This document shows positions 16,616 through 25,465 of a stretch of 64,000 nucleotides of DNA, piece by piece. The first letter of the stretch is position 1, and each line of letters starts with the position of its first letter. The translations under genes were made by a program, and so were the position numbers. The DNA comes from Cohnella fermenti. Lineage in GTDB: Bacteria; Bacillota; Bacilli; Paenibacillales; Paenibacillaceae. The notes under the pieces are model-generated. The model was not told where the DNA came from. It did not search any database and saw nothing but the letters and a program-made list of their open reading frames with translations. The stretch is from contig NZ_SSOB01000001.1 in NCBI RefSeq assembly GCF_004801405.1, positions 1 through 64,000 of the forward strand, in the 5' to 3' direction.

Positions 16616-19600
16616 ATGAAGAGAAGACTTAAGAAGATCACGTCGATGTTGCTCGCAGTTTCCATGGTAGTCATGCTCATTCCCTCGATGGTTTTGGGGG
16701 CGGAAGCAGGCGACGCAACCGGCACCAATACTGACACCGTTCTCTTCCAAGACGACTTCAGCAGCTATACGCCCGGCTCATCGTTTACGATTGGTACCGG
16801 CAACAAGTGGACGTCCAAGGGTACGGCTGCTGTCGGCACGGTCGTTCAAGACTCCGTGACCGGTGCCACCTATGGGTCCTTCAACAACGATTCGGTCAAT
16901 ACCAGCTATCTCGGTTTCTCAGGTTCGGCGCAGTCTGGAGGCATGGTGCTGGAGTTCGACATCAATATTCCTTCGAGCAAAGGCGTAACCTTATGGACGA
17001 CAAGCAGCAGCGATATAAGCAATGTCGGCAAAGGCAACAACCCAATGAGATACGTCCTGAATGGTGGGAAGTTCTATAATTACGGCGACTCTGCGAATCA
17101 GATCGCTTACGACGTGACGCATTGGTACCGCTTCAACGTGGTATTCAACATTCCGAACCATACGTATACGATCTCGATCAAGGATCTTACCGCCGACAAT
17201 CAGCTTGTCACCAATAAGCAGGAGACATTCTACAACGCGGTGGATACGATCAGCAGCTTCATGATTGCTTATGACAAGAATGCACAAGGAGCGACGGTTA
17301 ATCTGACGAATGTCAGATGGACGGCACTCGATTTGGGCTTGAGCACCTTCCAGTTGGCTGCGAATGGCTCTTCTCTAGTGCTAAACCCTTCGTTCGATCC
17401 GAAGGTGACACAATATAGTGTTGATGTTCCTTATTCGACGAGCAGCATTGCGGTTACCGCTGCCGCAGGCAACACGGACAACGTAACCGTGTCTGTCGGG
17501 GATAACGATGACGCGAACGGGGCGAGCGTCGATGTTCCTATCTCGTGGGGTTCGGGGGATACGGTTAGCGTTCCGGTTACGGTAAGCTATACTGCGTTCG
17601 CGGACATGGTCAAGACGTATACGGTTAACGTCAATCGCTTGGAGAAGTCGCCTAATTTGCAATATGTTGTAACAGAGGCTCATGATGGACAGGTGAAGAT
17701 TGGGTGGGAAGAACCGCAGGACCCGAGCTACACCGAAGCACGTATTTATCAAGTTGGGGAAGACAACAGTGAGACGCTGGTCAGTGTGGTGCCTCAAGGC
17801 AAATACATTGCGACAGTGAATGGCCTGACCAATGACACCGAATATACGTTTGTGGTCAAGGCTGCTTTCTCGGACGATTCGGAATCCAACGGCGTAACGG
17901 TTACGGCAACACCGATTAAATTGGACCCTCGTCTGATGGAGAACTTGAACCGCGGGCTTGTCGCGATGAAGCAGTCGGACGGCGTATATGTCGGTTGGCG
18001 TCTGCTCGGAACAGATCCCGACAATATCGCCTTCAACGTTTACCGTGACGGAGTGAAAGTGAACGCTTCGCCGATAACCGATAGCACGAACCTGCTGGAT
18101 TCGGAAGGAACCAGCAGCTCGAATTATTTCGTCCGTACGGTGTTGAATGGGGTTGAATCCGTTCAATCGGAGACGGTCGGCACATGGGATTCGAACTATT
18201 TGAGCATTCCGCTCAACAAGCCGGAGGACGGCGTAACGCCAGATAACGTAGCGTATACGTATCGAGCGAACGATGCGACGGTTGCGGATCTGGACGGCGA
18301 CGGCGATTATGAGGTCATCCTGAAGTGGGACCCGAGCAACTCGAAGGATAACTCGCAATCCGGCTATACGGGCAATACGTATGTAGACGCCTATGAGATG
18401 GACGGCACCTTCCTGTGGCGGATCGACCTTGGTCACAATATTCGCTCCGGTGCGCATTATCTGGACGTCATGGCTTATGATCTGGACGGGGACGGCAAGG
18501 CCGAAGTGACCTTCCGCACAGCGGATGGCACGATCGATGGACAAGGCAATGCCATTGGCGATGCTGACGCCGATTACCGGAATTCGAGCGGTTATGTCCT
18601 TGACGGGCCGGAATACCATACGGTCTTTGAAGGGACAACCGGCAGAGCGTTGGATACGGAAAATTATGAGCCGGCACGCGGCAATGTCGGTGATTGGGGA
18701 GATACGTACGGGAACCGTGTAGACCGCTTCTTGGCGACAATCGCTTATTTGGATGGCGTACATCCGAGCGTCGTGATGCAGCGCGGCTACTACACGCGTA
18801 TGGTGATGGTCGCTTACGATTTTATTGACGGACAATTGGTGAAGCGATGGACGTTCGATTCGAATGATTACCCGGCTTACGCTGGCCAAGGCAATCATAA
18901 CTTGTCTGTCGCGGACGTGGACGGGGATGGCAAAGACGAGATTATTACAGGTGCCGCCGCTATCGACGATGATGGCACTCCTCTCTGGAATTCCGGACTT
19001 GGTCACGGGGACGCCCTGCATGTCGGCGATCTAGACCCGACTCGTCTAGGACTTGAAGAGTGGGCTGTACAAGAGGTTACAAGCGCGCCATACTCCGCCG
19101 ACCTGAAGGATGCTCGGACAGGTCGCGTGCTGTGGGGCCAAGCGCAAGTTGGCAAGGATATAGGTCGCGGTCTTAGCGCCGATATCGATCCGACGCATAT
19201 CGGCGAGGAGATGTGGGCGATCGACGATGCTTGGAATAGCACGACCGGTGGATTGTACACGGCGCGGGGGGAGAAAATCTCGACTTCTATTCCATCTTCG
19301 AACTTTGCGATCTGGTGGGATGGTGATCTAAGCCGCGAGCTGCTTGATCATAATTATGATGAGGCACTGGGACTGGGTGTTCCGACGATCGATAAGTGGG
19401 ATTATGTGAACAATCGGTTGGTAAATCTGGTTACCTTTGATGGTATGCGGTCGAATAACGGTACAAAGGGGAATCCATCCCTGCAAGCCGACTTGTTCGG
19501 CGACTGGCGCGAGGAGGTGATGGTTCCGACTGACGACAGCACGGAGCTTCGGATCTTCTCGACAACGGATCTGACATCGTATCGTTTCGTGACTCTTATG

Positions 19601-21001
19601 CACGACCCTGTGTACCGCCTCGGAGTGGCATGGCAGAATACGGGCTATAACCAACCGCCGCATACGAGCTTCTATCTCGGCAATGACATGGAGCAGCCGG
19701 ATAAGCCTAATATTGTCCCCAATGCGCTTGAAGCGCAAAGTCTGACTGTATATTCAGCGGTCAATGAAGTCGAAGTTGGCGGACAAGTGAGCTTCTTCCC
19801 TGTCATGTCATCTGCTTCGAGTCTTAGCAGTGTGACTTGGACGGTAACGAACGAAAGCGATGAACCGACAGAGCTGGCTTCAATTGACCAGAACGGCAGT
19901 TTGACAGCCATTGGTGCCGGTACTGTGAAGGTTACAGTAGTCTCTGGCGATCTGACAGGCAGCCAGCTCATCACGATTAATCCTTTAAGCGCTAAACTCT
20001 CGGCAACGACGGCAACATACTACACGAATGCCGGAGCCGACATCACCGTGACCGTGACATTAAACGGCAACACGCTTACGGGAATCAAGAACGGCGATAC
20101 GACCCTGGCCGACACCGATTACAGCGTCGCTGATGCAACTTCGGACGGCAAGCAAGTGGTTACGATCAAGAAGAGCTACTTGGCAACGCTGTCGAATGGC
20201 GACGTCCTCACCTTCGAGTTCAGCGCGGGTGAGCCTGCGGAACTGGCGATTACGGTGACGACGCAGCAGACGAATAATCCGACGCCTGATCCGGTAACTT
20301 CGACCGATCCTGACTCCGCAACGGATACGGATACGGATTCCGGGACAGATTCCGGAGCCGTGACGCAGACGCCAACTCCGGAGAAGCCGGTGCTGAACAG
20401 TGCCATTGCGAACGCAGAGAAGATCAAATCGAATGTGCAGCAAGCGCTGCAGACGAATGCGGCGGTCCACTTCCCCGACGTAGCGGCGACGCATTGGGCG
20501 GCCAAAGCAATCGAATACGCTTCGCAGCTTGGCATTGTCGAAGGCGCTCCTAACGGTGAGTTTAAAGGCTCGGCTAACGTAACGCGAGCTGAATTCGCTG
20601 CGATGATCGTCCGTGCGCAGGGGATTGATACGACAGGAGAGGACGGCTCCTTCTCCGATACGACCGGTCACTGGGCGGATGCCGTTATCCGGGCCTTGCA
20701 TCGTGCGGGTATCGTGAACGGTACAGGCAATGGCGCGTTTAATCCCGACCAAGAGATCACTCGCGCCGAGATGGCTGCAATTCTGGCACGTGTGCTGAGC
20801 ATGAGCGCGGCCAACGGAGCATCGAAGTTCTCCGATATCAACGGTCATTGGGCGGCGGAAAATATCGAGCAGCTTAACCGGGCGGGTATCGTGGACGGTG
20901 TAGGCGACGGTAAGTTCGCACCGAACAGTACCGCTACCCGCGATCAATCGGTTGCGATCATCATGCGGATGCTGAACATCGTGCTTGATCTCGATCTGTA
21001 A
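16616..21001 (+). CDS. Secreted SLH-anchored rhamnogalacturonan lyase (PL11-type), 1461 aa
   Basis: Cleaves the rhamnogalacturonan-I backbone of pectin outside the cell. A signal peptide (residues 1-29, ending VLGA) is followed by a jelly-roll-like module (~45-235), a cadherin-like domain (~240-340) and an FN3 domain (~345-435). The PL11 catalytic beta-propeller (~438-1035) has repeated calcium motifs DLDGDGDYE, DLDGDGKAE, DVDGDGKDE. Then come a Big2-like domain, an X2-like module (~1125-1210), a Thr/Asp-rich linker and three SLH repeats (~1280-1461) that bind cell-wall polymer. Ribosome site AAGGAG lies 9 nt before the ATG. Most PL11 enzymes are ~600 aa, so this one is extended at both ends. 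Cre-like sites suggest glucose repression. Confidence 0.93.
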   Translation: MKRRLKKITSMLLAVSMVVMLIPSMVLGAEAGDATGTNTDTVLFQDDFSSYTPGSSFTIGTGNKWTSKGTAAVGTVVQDSVTGATYGSFNNDSVNTSYLGFSGSAQSGGMVLEFDINIPSSKGVTLWTTSSSDISNVGKGNNPMRYVLNGGKFYNYGDSANQIAYDVTHWYRFNVVFNIPNHTYTISIKDLTADNQLVTNKQETFYNAVDTISSFMIAYDKNAQGATVNLTNVRWTALDLGLSTFQLAANGSSLVLNPSFDPKVTQYSVDVPYSTSSIAVTAAAGNTDNVTVSVGDNDDANGASVDVPISWGSGDTVSVPVTVSYTAFADMVKTYTVNVNRLEKSPNLQYVVTEAHDGQVKIGWEEPQDPSYTEARIYQVGEDNSETLVSVVPQGKYIATVNGLTNDTEYTFVVKAAFSDDSESNGVTVTATPIKLDPRLMENLNRGLVAMKQSDGVYVGWRLLGTDPDNIAFNVYRDGVKVNASPITDSTNLLDSEGTSSSNYFVRTVLNGVESVQSETVGTWDSNYLSIPLNKPEDGVTPDNVAYTYRANDATVADLDGDGDYEVILKWDPSNSKDNSQSGYTGNTYVDAYEMDGTFLWRIDLGHNIRSGAHYLDVMAYDLDGDGKAEVTFRTADGTIDGQGNAIGDADADYRNSSGYVLDGPEYHTVFEGTTGRALDTENYEPARGNVGDWGDTYGNRVDRFLATIAYLDGVHPSVVMQRGYYTRMVMVAYDFIDGQLVKRWTFDSNDYPAYAGQGNHNLSVADVDGDGKDEIITGAAAIDDDGTPLWNSGLGHGDALHVGDLDPTRLGLEEWAVQEVTSAPYSADLKDARTGRVLWGQAQVGKDIGRGLSADIDPTHIGEEMWAIDDAWNSTTGGLYTARGEKISTSIPSSNFAIWWDGDLSRELLDHNYDEALGLGVPTIDKWDYVNNRLVNLVTFDGMRSNNGTKGNPSLQADLFGDWREEVMVPTDDSTELRIFSTTDLTSYRFVTLMHDPVYRLGVAWQNTGYNQPPHTSFYLGNDMEQPDKPNIVPNALEAQSLTVYSAVNEVEVGGQVSFFPVMSSASSLSSVTWTVTNESDEPTELASIDQNGSLTAIGAGTVKVTVVSGDLTGSQLITINPLSAKLSATTATYYTNAGADITVTVTLNGNTLTGIKNGDTTLADTDYSVADATSDGKQVVTIKKSYLATLSNGDVLTFEFSAGEPAELAITVTTQQTNNPTPDPVTSTDPDSATDTDTDSGTDSGAVTQTPTPEKPVLNSAIANAEKIKSNVQQALQTNAAVHFPDVAATHWAAKAIEYASQLGIVEGAPNGEFKGSANVTRAEFAAMIVRAQGIDTTGEDGSFSDTTGHWADAVIRALHRAGIVNGTGNGAFNPDQEITRAEMAAILARVLSMSAANGASKFSDINGHWAAENIEQLNRAGIVDGVGDGKFAPNSTATRDQSVAIIMRMLNIVLDLDL

Positions 21002-21020
21002 GATTGTTATGCAACAAGCG

Positions 21021-21050
21021 GCCTCTCGGCGAATGCCGGGAGGCTGTTTA
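21021..21050 (+). terminator. Terminator after the pectin lyase
   Basis: GCCTCTCGGC and GCCGGGAGGC form a 10-bp stem with a GAAT loop, followed by a short TGTTT tract. Confidence 0.65.
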
Positions 21051-21066
21051 ATCAAGGTTGTCCTTC

Positions 21067-21870
21067 CTAATCTCCTACCCCATACCTGCTTAGCGCTTTG
21101 GAAGCCGATTCGCTCATGCGGTCCTTAAGGCGATCCCCTTCAACGATTCTGACACGCAGGCCGAGGAAACGAAGTTTGGACAACAGGAACTCGCTCTCAT
21201 CGGCCAGATAGGTGACATGTACCCGATAGATGTTCGAACCTTCGTCATACGACACGGACTTCTCGAAGCAGGAGAAGGCATACAGAATGCGCGAGAGCTC
21301 GGCGTTATAGGCAGGGATGATCTCGATGACAGCATGTTCTTTGCGCGCTTCCAGCAAGCGGCGAAGCAAGTCCTTCACAGCATCCGCCCGTTCCGCAGAC
21401 AGCACCGTCTCTTCGGCCGCAACGATATTTTGCAGCTTCGTGGACATCAGAGCATGGTGGCGTGTGTTGTACCAGAGCAGGTACCATTCGCGCTTGACCA
21501 TGTTGTACTCCAGCTTATACGGGAAGCCGGATTGGTTGGATTTGATTCCGCCATGCTTGATCCTGTAGGTCAGGCGGATGCCTTGATCGCGCATAATGAT
21601 TCGACGGAGCACGCGAAGCAGGGGATGATAGATTTGCCGCTCCCGGCTCTTGGCCTTCTCGATAATAATGTTGCGTATGTCGGCGGCGTCCTCGTTCTGC
21701 AGGATTTCTTCCAACTTGCCGAGCGTATCCGGGGCAAAGGCTTCGGTCGATGCGGCGTGGTTCAGCGTCATTCGGAGCCATGTTCGTTCCTGGGCGGTCA
21801 GAGCGAAGGAGCCTGTCTCGTCGAGACGGGAGATAATCTGGTAATTAAAAATCTTCTCGAACAGATTCAT
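21067..21870 (-). CDS. WYL-domain regulator, second of a pair, 267 aa
   Basis: WYL-domain protein without an obvious N-terminal HTH of the usual kind. The central segment (YKLEYNMVKREWYLLWYNTRH) matches the ligand-sensing WYL fold, which often binds nucleotides or nucleic acid. The start ATG at 21870 overlaps the end of the upstream WYL gene by 26 bp and has GGAAGGAG 12 nt before it, so both are co-translated. The pair is divergent from the RNA-repair cluster and is inferred to control it; paired WYL regulators next to RtcB-type operons fit this reading. Confidence 0.82.
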   Translation of the reverse strand: MNLFEKIFNYQIISRLDETGSFALTAQERTWLRMTLNHAASTEAFAPDTLGKLEEILQNEDAADIRNIIIEKAKSRERQIYHPLLRVLRRIIMRDQGIRLTYRIKHGGIKSNQSGFPYKLEYNMVKREWYLLWYNTRHHALMSTKLQNIVAAEETVLSAERADAVKDLLRRLLEARKEHAVIEIIPAYNAELSRILYAFSCFEKSVSYDEGSNIYRVHVTYLADESEFLLSKLRFLGLRVRIVEGDRLKDRMSESASKALSRYGVGD

Positions 21871-23170
21871 AGTAGTTCCGAATCTCCTTCCACTCCGCAA
21901 TGAACTCCCGGCGAAGCCATGCAGGCTCCAATACTTCGCAGCTTGAACCGAAGCTTCTCAGCCAAGGCTTAATCTCGTAAATTCCGTTAACCGTGATCTC
22001 GTACAGGAACGTGGAGTCGGATTCTTCGGTTATCGTCCCCCATTGCCCCTGCGCTTCGACCCTCTCCCGCACGAAGTTCGCGCCGGATCGATCGGGGTTG
22101 AAGAAGCGTGCGACGACTTGGACAGGACGCAGCGTATCGGTTACCCAACTGTGCTGCAGTTGCGCTTGCGCCGCGGCGAGTCGCCTGGCGAATTCCTCCT
22201 CCGATACCGGCTCGCCTTCCTCGATCTGCGTCAGCCCTTCCATGCGGAACTTCATGAGACCCAGTCGCGGGCTGTGTCCAATCAGATACCAACGACCATA
22301 TTGGTGATCGTAGACGACCCGAAGAGGGAGCGTCGATTGGGCGACTCCTTCGGTCTCCCGCTCGAACAGCGGATTCGTATTCTGAGAAGCGTAGTTCTTC
22401 CCTTTCTTCGGGGACAGGTACAGGAAGTGCAGTCTCCTGCAGTGCCGAATCGCTCGGAAAATCGTATACAAATGAGCTTCGTCGAGAATGCGAGAGTGAT
22501 AGTGATACTTGTAGCGGTGGGTCTCCATGGTGTCCGGATGATAGCCGCGCTTGATCAGCGCTTTCTTCAAGGTGGACCGAAGCAGGTAGCCTTGAACGGA
22601 CGGCACCTGCGTATTGGCGATGACATCGACGTAATCGAACAGGTCCAGCAGCTCGTCGTCGGACAGCCGATCAATCAAGTCGTTAGCGGCTATGTATCGG
22701 TAAGGACGTCCGCCGCTCAGGCGAACAATGACGCCAACCTCCTCCAGATACTTCAGATCGCCTCGTACCGTTTTCTCATCAGGCAACGGCAAGTCGACAG
22801 GCATCTGTTCGCTGCAGATGTCCTGCAAGTCCCTGGCCGTTCGTTCCTGAGACTGAAGCGCAGTCAGCAGCAGCGTCAGCCGAATGGTCTCCGTCTCCTT
22901 CAGCGACTTCGCACGGAACAGGAAGAGAAGCAGCGGATCGGCGGATTCGTAGTAATTGTAGCGGAGCCCTTCCGACAACTCGTTCCCGTGTTCCTGCGGC
23001 CCCCCTTGTTGAAGCGTGCTTAACATCTCCTTGAGATACCGGAGCGTCTTATCATATGTATGGACGGAGATGCCGAGACGATCGGCGAACTGCTGCCTGC
23101 TGTATGCGCCGCCGGCCAGCGCCAGCATCCGAAGGAACCGAATCTCTTTGTCGAAGCTTTCCCGTGCCAC
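21845..23170 (-). CDS. HTH/WYL transcriptional regulator, first of a pair, 441 aa
   Basis: N-terminal helix-turn-helix (YSRQQFADRLGISVHTYDKT near residues 24-42), a second winged segment (LPDEKTVRGDLKYLEEVGV near residue 160) and a WYL domain (YGRWYLIGHSPRLGLMKFR near residue 285) with a WCX-like C-terminus. The start chosen is the GTG at 23170 with GGAGGAG 6 nt upstream; a GTG 15 bp earlier lacks a ribosome site. It is first in a two-gene operon with the other WYL protein and faces the mini-gene at 23354. It is probably the DNA-binding half of the regulator pair for the RNA-repair genes. Confidence 0.87.
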   Translation of the reverse strand: MARESFDKEIRFLRMLALAGGAYSRQQFADRLGISVHTYDKTLRYLKEMLSTLQQGGPQEHGNELSEGLRYNYYESADPLLLFLFRAKSLKETETIRLTLLLTALQSQERTARDLQDICSEQMPVDLPLPDEKTVRGDLKYLEEVGVIVRLSGGRPYRYIAANDLIDRLSDDELLDLFDYVDVIANTQVPSVQGYLLRSTLKKALIKRGYHPDTMETHRYKYHYHSRILDEAHLYTIFRAIRHCRRLHFLYLSPKKGKNYASQNTNPLFERETEGVAQSTLPLRVVYDHQYGRWYLIGHSPRLGLMKFRMEGLTQIEEGEPVSEEEFARRLAAAQAQLQHSWVTDTLRPVQVVARFFNPDRSGANFVRERVEAQGQWGTITEESDSTFLYEITVNGIYEIKPWLRSFGSSCEVLEPAWLRREFIAEWKEIRNYYESVREDF

Positions 23171-23353
23171 TCGCGTCTCCTCCACCCTGTGCCGAATACC
23201 GGTATGCTGTCTATTGTATCAAGTGCGGAAGCTGGGGGAAATGGAAAAATTTTAACCCGTCGCCATACTTTCGCCCTGTTCGCCGGATGTTTTGTCAACG
23301 ATAATCAGGTTACGAGAACGAACACATTCCATTCGAGAAAGGAGTGCAGAAGC

Positions 23354-23527
23354 ATGCATGAGATGAATCGACTTCATTGGGAACAGGAAATATCTTGCAA
23401 CGATTACCCGATCAAGAGTGAGCAGCAGGAGAGCAACGATTCGCATGACTTCTACATTCAATCTCATACGGGCATTCTTTACAGACGCAGATTCATGAGG
23501 ACTCGCCGGTTGTTATCTACAGCCTGA
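23354..23527 (+). CDS. Small hypothetical protein, 57 aa
   Basis: An ATG with AAAGGAG 9 nt upstream opens a 57-codon frame followed 36 bp later by a strong terminator, so this is a complete small transcription unit. The peptide has an acidic, Gln/Glu-rich first half and a strongly basic end (YRRRFMRTRRLL). I do not recognise it. It is divergent from the WYL pair and may be their direct target. A non-coding role of the transcript cannot be excluded. Confidence 0.5.
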   Translation: MHEMNRLHWEQEISCNDYPIKSEQQESNDSHDFYIQSHTGILYRRRFMRTRRLLSTA

Positions 23528-23563
23528 CGTCGTTCGCAGTGGACCTACATAGGCGTTCTTGTA

Positions 23564-23592
23564 AAGACTGCTTGAAGCTGAGCGGTCTTTTT
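23564..23592 (+). terminator. Terminator after the 57-aa ORF
   Basis: AAGACTGCT and AGCGGTCTT form a 9-bp stem with an 8-nt loop, followed by five T. Confidence 0.88.
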
Positions 23593-23705
23593 CTATGGCT
23601 GAATTTGCCATAGGGAAGGATCTCAGGCGACCAGTTCGAGTCTGGTTGGTCTCCCCATATATTGCTCGGTAGCCAAGCGGCAAGGCAGTGTGCGTGTCCA
23701 CGCCT
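23593..23705 (+). ncRNA. tRNA-like elements in permuted order (T-arm/CCA then D-arm)
   Basis: Seen directly: a 7-bp stem with 7-nt loop (CTATGGC/GCCATAG, 23593-23613), then a canonical T-arm (ACCAG-TTCGAGT-CTGGT, 23630-23646) continuing into TGGTCTC, C and CCA (23647-23657) like a tRNA 3' end, then a D-arm-like GCC-AAGCGGCAA-GGC (23672-23686) and a 5-bp stem GTGTG/CACGC (23688-23703). The 3' acceptor strand has no good 5' partner nearby and the D-arm block has no own T-arm, so neither half is a complete normal tRNA. It could be a permuted tRNA mimic as in bacterial Y RNAs, or the debris of two adjacent tRNA genes. Confidence 0.4.
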
Positions 23706-23764
23706 CCATAAATCAAACTCCAAGAAGAAAGGAAGAAGCCAACCTTGCGTTACAGGTGACACTC

Positions 23765-23980
23765 ATGAAAAGACGACAATTCCCTGCGATTCACGAAAAA
23801 GTATTCCGCAACGTCTCCGAGACGGGCATGACGCTGGATGAGGTGTTCGGCCGTAATCAGCGGTTTATGAAACACGATCCCCGCGGGCCTATCAACTGGT
23901 TATCGGAACGGATGCCCAAGTGCATGCCGGTCATACGAAGTTCATCACATCGATCGTCATTCTTCGCCCGGGACGCGGTG
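23765..23980 (+). pseudogene. ykuK: YkuK-family RNase H-like protein, frameshifted fragment
   Basis: The frame from the ATG at 23765 reads FRNVSETGMTLDEVFGRNQRFM, the N-terminal part of YkuK/DUF458 proteins. Near 23880 the match moves to another frame (YQLVIGTDAQVHAGHTKF and SIVILRPGRGA), so one indel separates them. The family core then ends abruptly at 23980, where the next fragment (DIP1984) begins. About half of the gene is missing. Confidence 0.72.
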
Positions 23981-23981
23981 C

Positions 23982-24383
23982 GTGCAACGGCTCGAGAGGG
24001 TCGTCAAAGTCCAGGAGGGCGAAGTACCGGCCGAGGACCCTGCGGTGCTCATCGCGGAATTGGAGCAGACGCTGAATGAACAGACCGCATGGATTCGAAG
24101 AATCAATAAAACCAATGCATTAACGCCGTTTAACGTCGAACTGAGCATTTCGGATGCCCTGGCAGAAAGGGATCAGTTGATGCAGCATCGCAAGCTGTTA
24201 AGCGACCTGCTCGAGCATGCGTCCATTAAGCAGGACCGATTCAGCCGTTCCGAAGTGAAATATCAAAGAACGGTGGACGTGGCGCAGATCCAAGCCCAAG
24301 TAGATGACCTGTCCAAGGCCTATCGTGAGTTCGACTTCCGCATTCAGGAGACCAATTGGAAGACGGATTTGATCGAGGAGTAG
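23982..24383 (+). pseudogene. DIP1984-family protein, 5'-truncated
   Basis: The 133 codons up to 24383 match the DIP1984 (septicolysin-like) family: KVQEGEVPAEDPAVLIAELE, RINKTNA, RYSRSE-like RFSRSEVKYQRTVDVAQIQA and a C-terminal ETNWKTDLIEE. The first ~25 residues of the family are absent, and the frame is joined directly to the YkuK fragment, so a deletion removed the end of one gene and the start of the next. A GTG at 23982 could open it but has no ribosome site. A short product is possible but unlikely to matter. Confidence 0.7.
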
Positions 24384-24620
24384 CTGCGAAGGTAACCCAT
24401 CTCGGCAAAGGCGAGCACAACCTGCCAACGGGTAGTTGGACCTCCGATTAGACGCGGGGCCATGTCTAAGCTATTAATGACGAGCCCAGTAATGTAACAA
24501 GAATGCGCCTAAGCATGGAAGTAAAGTGTATCGCGTAATGTGACGACCGCGTGCTGATTTGCTGGAATGGGTGAGGGTGGGGAAGGGGAATTTGCAGCAA
24601 CCGCCTCATGTGAGAAAGCA

Positions 24621-24639
24621 AGAACAAGCTGTTTGTTCT
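24621..24639. promoter_or_regulatory. Inverted repeat operator candidate before the nucleotidyltransferase
   Basis: AGAACAA-N5-TTGTTCT is a perfect 7-bp inverted repeat 17 bp before the RlaP-type start, next to its ribosome site (AGGGGTG). It could be an operator for the WYL regulators or a translational hairpin. The rest of 24384-24655 shows nothing I can name. Confidence 0.35.
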
Positions 24640-24655
24640 ACATAGGGGTGAATCG

Positions 24656-25441
24656 ATGATGCAAACCGTACAAGAAGCCATAGCCAAACAACTGGACCGC
24701 CTGGAGAGCGAGGAGCAAATCCGCATTCTGTACGCCTGCGAATCGGGCAGCCGCGCTTGGGGATTCCCGTCGCAGGATAGCGATTACGATGTGCGGTTTA
24801 TTTATATTCGCAAGCCGGAGTGGTACTTGTCCATCTTCGATAAACGGGATGTCATCGAGCGCCCGATCAGCGATAAGCTCGATATCAGCGGCTGGGATTT
24901 GCGCAAAGCGCTGAACCTGTATCGCAAGTCGAACCCGCCGCTGCTCGAGTGGCTGCAGTCGCCGATCCGGTATGCCGAGAATTATCGTGTGACGGAGCAA
25001 TTGCGTGAGAACTCTCCGCTAACCTTTTCGCCGAAGTCTTGCATGTACCACTACTTGAATATGGCACGGGGCAACTATCGGATGTACTTGCAGGGAGAAC
25101 GGGTTCGGATCAAAAAGTATTTCTACGTGCTGCGTCCTGTTCTGGCTTGCGAGTGGATTGAGCGGTATGGCGAGATGCCTCCGATGGAGTTCGACGTTCT
25201 GGTCGAGCGGCTCATACCAAAGAACGGCGAGTTATGGCAGTACGTCCAACAGCTTCTTGCCCGGAAGAAGTCAGGCGAGGAGCTGGATTACGAGCCCAAG
25301 CTGAGTCCGATCAACGATTACTTGGAGGAGCGGCTGCGGGAGTTGGAGCAGAGTGCGGTATCGTTAAACACGGTGGAGAACAAGCTGGATGAGCAGCTTG
25401 ACGTCTTGTTCCGCTTATCTCTGCAGGATGTATGGGGTTAA
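24656..25441 (+). CDS. RlaP-type nucleotidyltransferase (RNA-repair Pol-beta family), 261 aa
   Basis: Pol-beta fold nucleotidyltransferase of the PF10127 (RlaP, RNA ligase-associated) family. The signature is clear: ACESGSRAWGF (Gly-Ser of the active site) followed by DSDYDVRFIYI with the metal-binding Asp pair near residues 38-42, then the family helix KALNLYRKSNPPLLEWLQSP. Length fits the family. By comparative genomics these enzymes accompany RNA ligases and are thought to add or alter nucleotides at damaged RNA ends. It is first of a three-gene unit with a HEAT-like protein (24 bp later) and RtcB. The start ATG has AGGGGTG 7 nt upstream; a second ATG follows immediately. Confidence 0.88.
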   Translation: MMQTVQEAIAKQLDRLESEEQIRILYACESGSRAWGFPSQDSDYDVRFIYIRKPEWYLSIFDKRDVIERPISDKLDISGWDLRKALNLYRKSNPPLLEWLQSPIRYAENYRVTEQLRENSPLTFSPKSCMYHYLNMARGNYRMYLQGERVRIKKYFYVLRPVLACEWIERYGEMPPMEFDVLVERLIPKNGELWQYVQQLLARKKSGEELDYEPKLSPINDYLEERLRELEQSAVSLNTVENKLDEQLDVLFRLSLQDVWG

Positions 25442-25465
25442 ACTTTATGAATTAGGTGAGCGCAG

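Noticed and set aside
17381..19021. 546-codon open frame antisense to the pectin lyase
   Set aside because: Shadow of GC-rich codon bias in the opposite gene; no ribosome site, Ile/Arg-rich low-complexity product, no family features.
20060..21055. 331-codon frame antisense to the SLH repeats
   Set aside because: Repetitive Arg-rich translation mirroring the SLH codons.
23593..23705. Ordinary tRNA gene or a confirmed Y RNA
   Set aside because: T-arm precedes D-arm, acceptor strands do not pair, and no Ro/TROVE protein gene is nearby; kept only as tRNA-like.
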